Source of the DNA: Bacillota bacterium
GTDB lineage: Bacteria; Bacillota; Clostridia; Acetivibrionales; DSM-1351
Assembly (NCBI GenBank): GCA_023460955.1
Contig: JAEWOH010000010.1
Location: 1-64,000, forward strand
Direction of reading: 5' to 3'
DNA length: 64,000 nucleotides
Below the pieces are notes generated by a model. That model was given only the letters and a program-made list of their open reading frames with translations. It made no database searches and was not told where the DNA came from. The number at the start of each line of letters is the position of its first letter. Position 1 is the first letter of the stretch. The translations under genes were made by a program, and so were the position numbers. Of the stretch, positions 62,816 to 64,000 are shown piece by piece.

Positions 62816-63133
62816 ATGGATATTAGTGAGTTCAGGATAAAGAAAGAGTTAGTCGGAGACAGAACGAAGATTTTCCTTTCCGGTGAAATAGATATTTACA
62901 CATGCCAGACTTTCAAAAATGAACTAAATGAAGTGGTTAATTCATACAAGGGTGATTTATATATAGATTGTACAGAATTATCGTATATAGATAGCACAGG
63001 CCTTGGAATACTTGTGGGAGCACTAAAGGAAATCAGAAAAGAGAATAACAACATTTATATTTGTAATCTAAAAGATAATATTAAAAAACTTTTTATTATT
63101 ACCGGACTAGATAAATTATTTATAATTGATTAG
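62816..63133 (+). CDS. STAS-domain anti-sigma factor antagonist (RsbV/SpoIIAA-like)
   Basis: 105 aa. Single STAS domain, with the phosphorylatable Ser at S60 in YIDSTGLGILV and the preceding FLSGEIDIYT. In its unphosphorylated form it would bind the anti-sigma factor and free the sigma factor. The next two genes encode those partners. A perfect hairpin separates it from the anti-sigma gene. It differs from a normal spoIIA operon in spacing and in the RsbW-like partner. Confidence 0.92.
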   Translation: MDISEFRIKKELVGDRTKIFLSGEIDIYTCQTFKNELNEVVNSYKGDLYIDCTELSYIDSTGLGILVGALKEIRKENNNIYICNLKDNIKKLFIITGLDKLFIID

Positions 63134-63153
63134 TAGTTTGTAGGGTTAAAATT

Positions 63154-63193
63154 ATGGGTACACATAAAATGTGTACCCATTTTAATAATTTTA
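63154..63193 (+). terminator. Hairpin inside the partner-switching operon
   Basis: A perfect 12-bp stem (63154-63165 with 63169-63180), a 3-nt loop, then TTTTAATAATTTT. It lies between the antagonist and anti-sigma genes and could act as a partial terminator. Confidence 0.7.
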
Positions 63194-63206
63194 AAGGAGA
63201 CTTTTT

Positions 63207-63596
63207 ATGAATAATAATGTGGCTTATGACAATGTTGAACTTACGCTACCTATGAAAAGAGAGTATGTTAGTACAGCAAGACTTACTGCATCCAGTGTGG
63301 CAAATAGAGTAGGATTTAATATTGATGAGGTAGAGGATATTAAGGTGGCCGTTTCAGAAGTATGTAATATTATATTGTCTAAAGAGTCAAATGAAGTAGG
63401 ACAATACAAAATTTCTTTCTGCATTAGAGAGAATATCCTACAAATAAGCTTTACAGGAGAAAATACCCCCTTTAAGTATTTGAGAGATTCACTTGAAAAT
63501 GAATATGGTCTATACATTATGAAAGCTCTAATGGACTCTGTTGAGCTTAGTAATGACAGCAATTCCATAGTTATGGCCAAAAAGATTGGAGAATAA
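63207..63596 (+). CDS. RsbW-like anti-sigma factor, divergent ATPase site
   Basis: 129 aa. GHKL fold of the RsbW/SpoIIAB group: MKREYVSTARLTASSVANRVGF, N-box-like EDIKVAVSEVCNII, and EYGLYIMKALMDSVEL at the end. The G1 box, normally DxGxG, reads FTGENTPF with no Asp, so ATP binding and kinase activity toward the antagonist may be weak or lost. AAAGGAG precedes the ATG; only 3 nt separate its stop from the sigma gene. Confidence 0.88.
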   Translation: MNNNVAYDNVELTLPMKREYVSTARLTASSVANRVGFNIDEVEDIKVAVSEVCNIILSKESNEVGQYKISFCIRENILQISFTGENTPFKYLRDSLENEYGLYIMKALMDSVELSNDSNSIVMAKKIGE

Positions 63597-63599
63597 CAT

Positions 63600-64000
63600 A
63601 TGGAAAGAGTTGAATTGGGTTACATAAAGATGGAAGATGCTGAATTGTTTTCGCGCTACATAGAAACTAAAGAACTGGAATACAGGAATGCGATAGTTTC
63701 AAAATATTTAAATTTAGCAGATTTCCTAGCAAAAAAGTTTGTTAACAGGGGCGTCGATTATGATGATATATACCAAGTGGCATGTATGGCTTTAATAAAA
63801 GCTGTTGACAGATTTAGTCCTGACAAAGGGGTTAAATTTGTTAGTTTTGCTACTCCAACTATACTTGGTGAAATAAAGAGATTTTTCAGAGATAAGAGTA
63901 CGTCAATAAAGATACCCAGAAGACTTTATGAAGCAAGACAGGGACTTAATAAAGCACGCGATGAGCTAACCCAGCAGTTGAAGCGCGTTCCAAGGGCAGA
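63600..64000 (+). CDS. Sigma-B/F-type RNA polymerase sigma factor, 3' end beyond the window
   Basis: Partial: ATG at 63600, open to the last base (about 133 codons). Region 2 is clear: VSKYLNLADFLAKKFVNRGVDYDDIYQVACMALIKAVDRFSPDKGVKFVSFATPTILGEIKRFFRD, the SigB/F/G hallmark, then KIPRRLYEAR opening region 3. With the RsbV- and RsbW-like genes it forms a partner-switching module. It may be a stress sigma (SigB-like) or a sporulation sigma; the anti-sigma sequence favours the former. Confidence 0.9.
   Translation, partial: MERVELGYIKMEDAELFSRYIETKELEYRNAIVSKYLNLADFLAKKFVNRGVDYDDIYQVACMALIKAVDRFSPDKGVKFVSFATPTILGEIKRFFRDKSTSIKIPRRLYEARQGLNKARDELTQQLKRVPRA

Overview
The window looks like a chromosomal segment of a low-GC, spore-forming, anaerobic Clostridia member. 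Gene content and protein style resemble the mesophilic cellulolytic Ruminiclostridium group (R. cellulolyticum / R. papyrosolvens); this is inferred by eye, not by a search. Supporting signs are AT-rich spacers, strong GGAGG ribosome sites, frequent TTG/GTG starts, a CarD-YacL-IspD block, short HisG with HisZ, a CIRCE-controlled groESL, a GerMN lipoprotein and an NADPH-motif-less thioredoxin reductase. I see no rRNA, tRNA, CRISPR array, prophage or insertion sequence.

Layout. 0-7 kb: a membrane GT2 glycosyltransferase, a GH15 glucoamylase-like enzyme, RadA, a MerR regulator with its own 19-bp-spacer promoter, a GNAT acetyltransferase and a small Cys-containing protein. 7-17.5 kb: carD-yacL-ispD, a divergent ispF-like gene facing it, archaeal-type proS, an SH3-CAP exported protein, an RluD-type pseudouridine synthase, a sugar nucleotidyltransferase fused to a degenerate phosphomannomutase domain, and GtrA. 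17.6-29 kb: a DUF2238-type membrane protein, UvsE, a 42-aa ORF, a PfkB kinase, Tex, a cluster of small unknown reverse-strand genes, a thioredoxin reductase-like flavoprotein, an orphan histidine kinase and a GerMN lipoprotein. 29-33 kb: a compact NHEJ operon made of Ku, a stand-alone LigD-type ligase and a stand-alone LigD-type polymerase. 33-44 kb: galE plus a nucleotidyltransferase, a DnaA-box-like cluster ahead of hpf, an LTA-synthase-like protein, a shikimate-kinase-like protein, pcrA and a GH31 alpha-xylosidase.

44-55 kb is a his operon, hisZ-G-D-C-B-purC-H-A-F-IE, followed directly by a TPR protein. It makes histidine from PRPP and ATP. The embedded purC ties it to purine synthesis, because the HisH/HisF reaction releases AICAR and PurC lies two steps upstream of AICAR. 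55-64 kb: groES-groEL, a small membrane protein, an IMPDH, greA, lysS, a J-domain-like membrane protein, and an RsbV/RsbW/sigma-B-like partner-switching module whose sigma gene runs off the window end.

The most interesting leads are the DnaA-box cluster, the short promoter-plus-terminator unit before carD, several enzymes that have lost hallmark residues (phosphomannomutase domain, IspF-like, shikimate-kinase-like, thioredoxin reductase, RsbW-like), the hairpin splitting the partner-switching operon, and the small-protein cluster at 24.1-25.6 kb.
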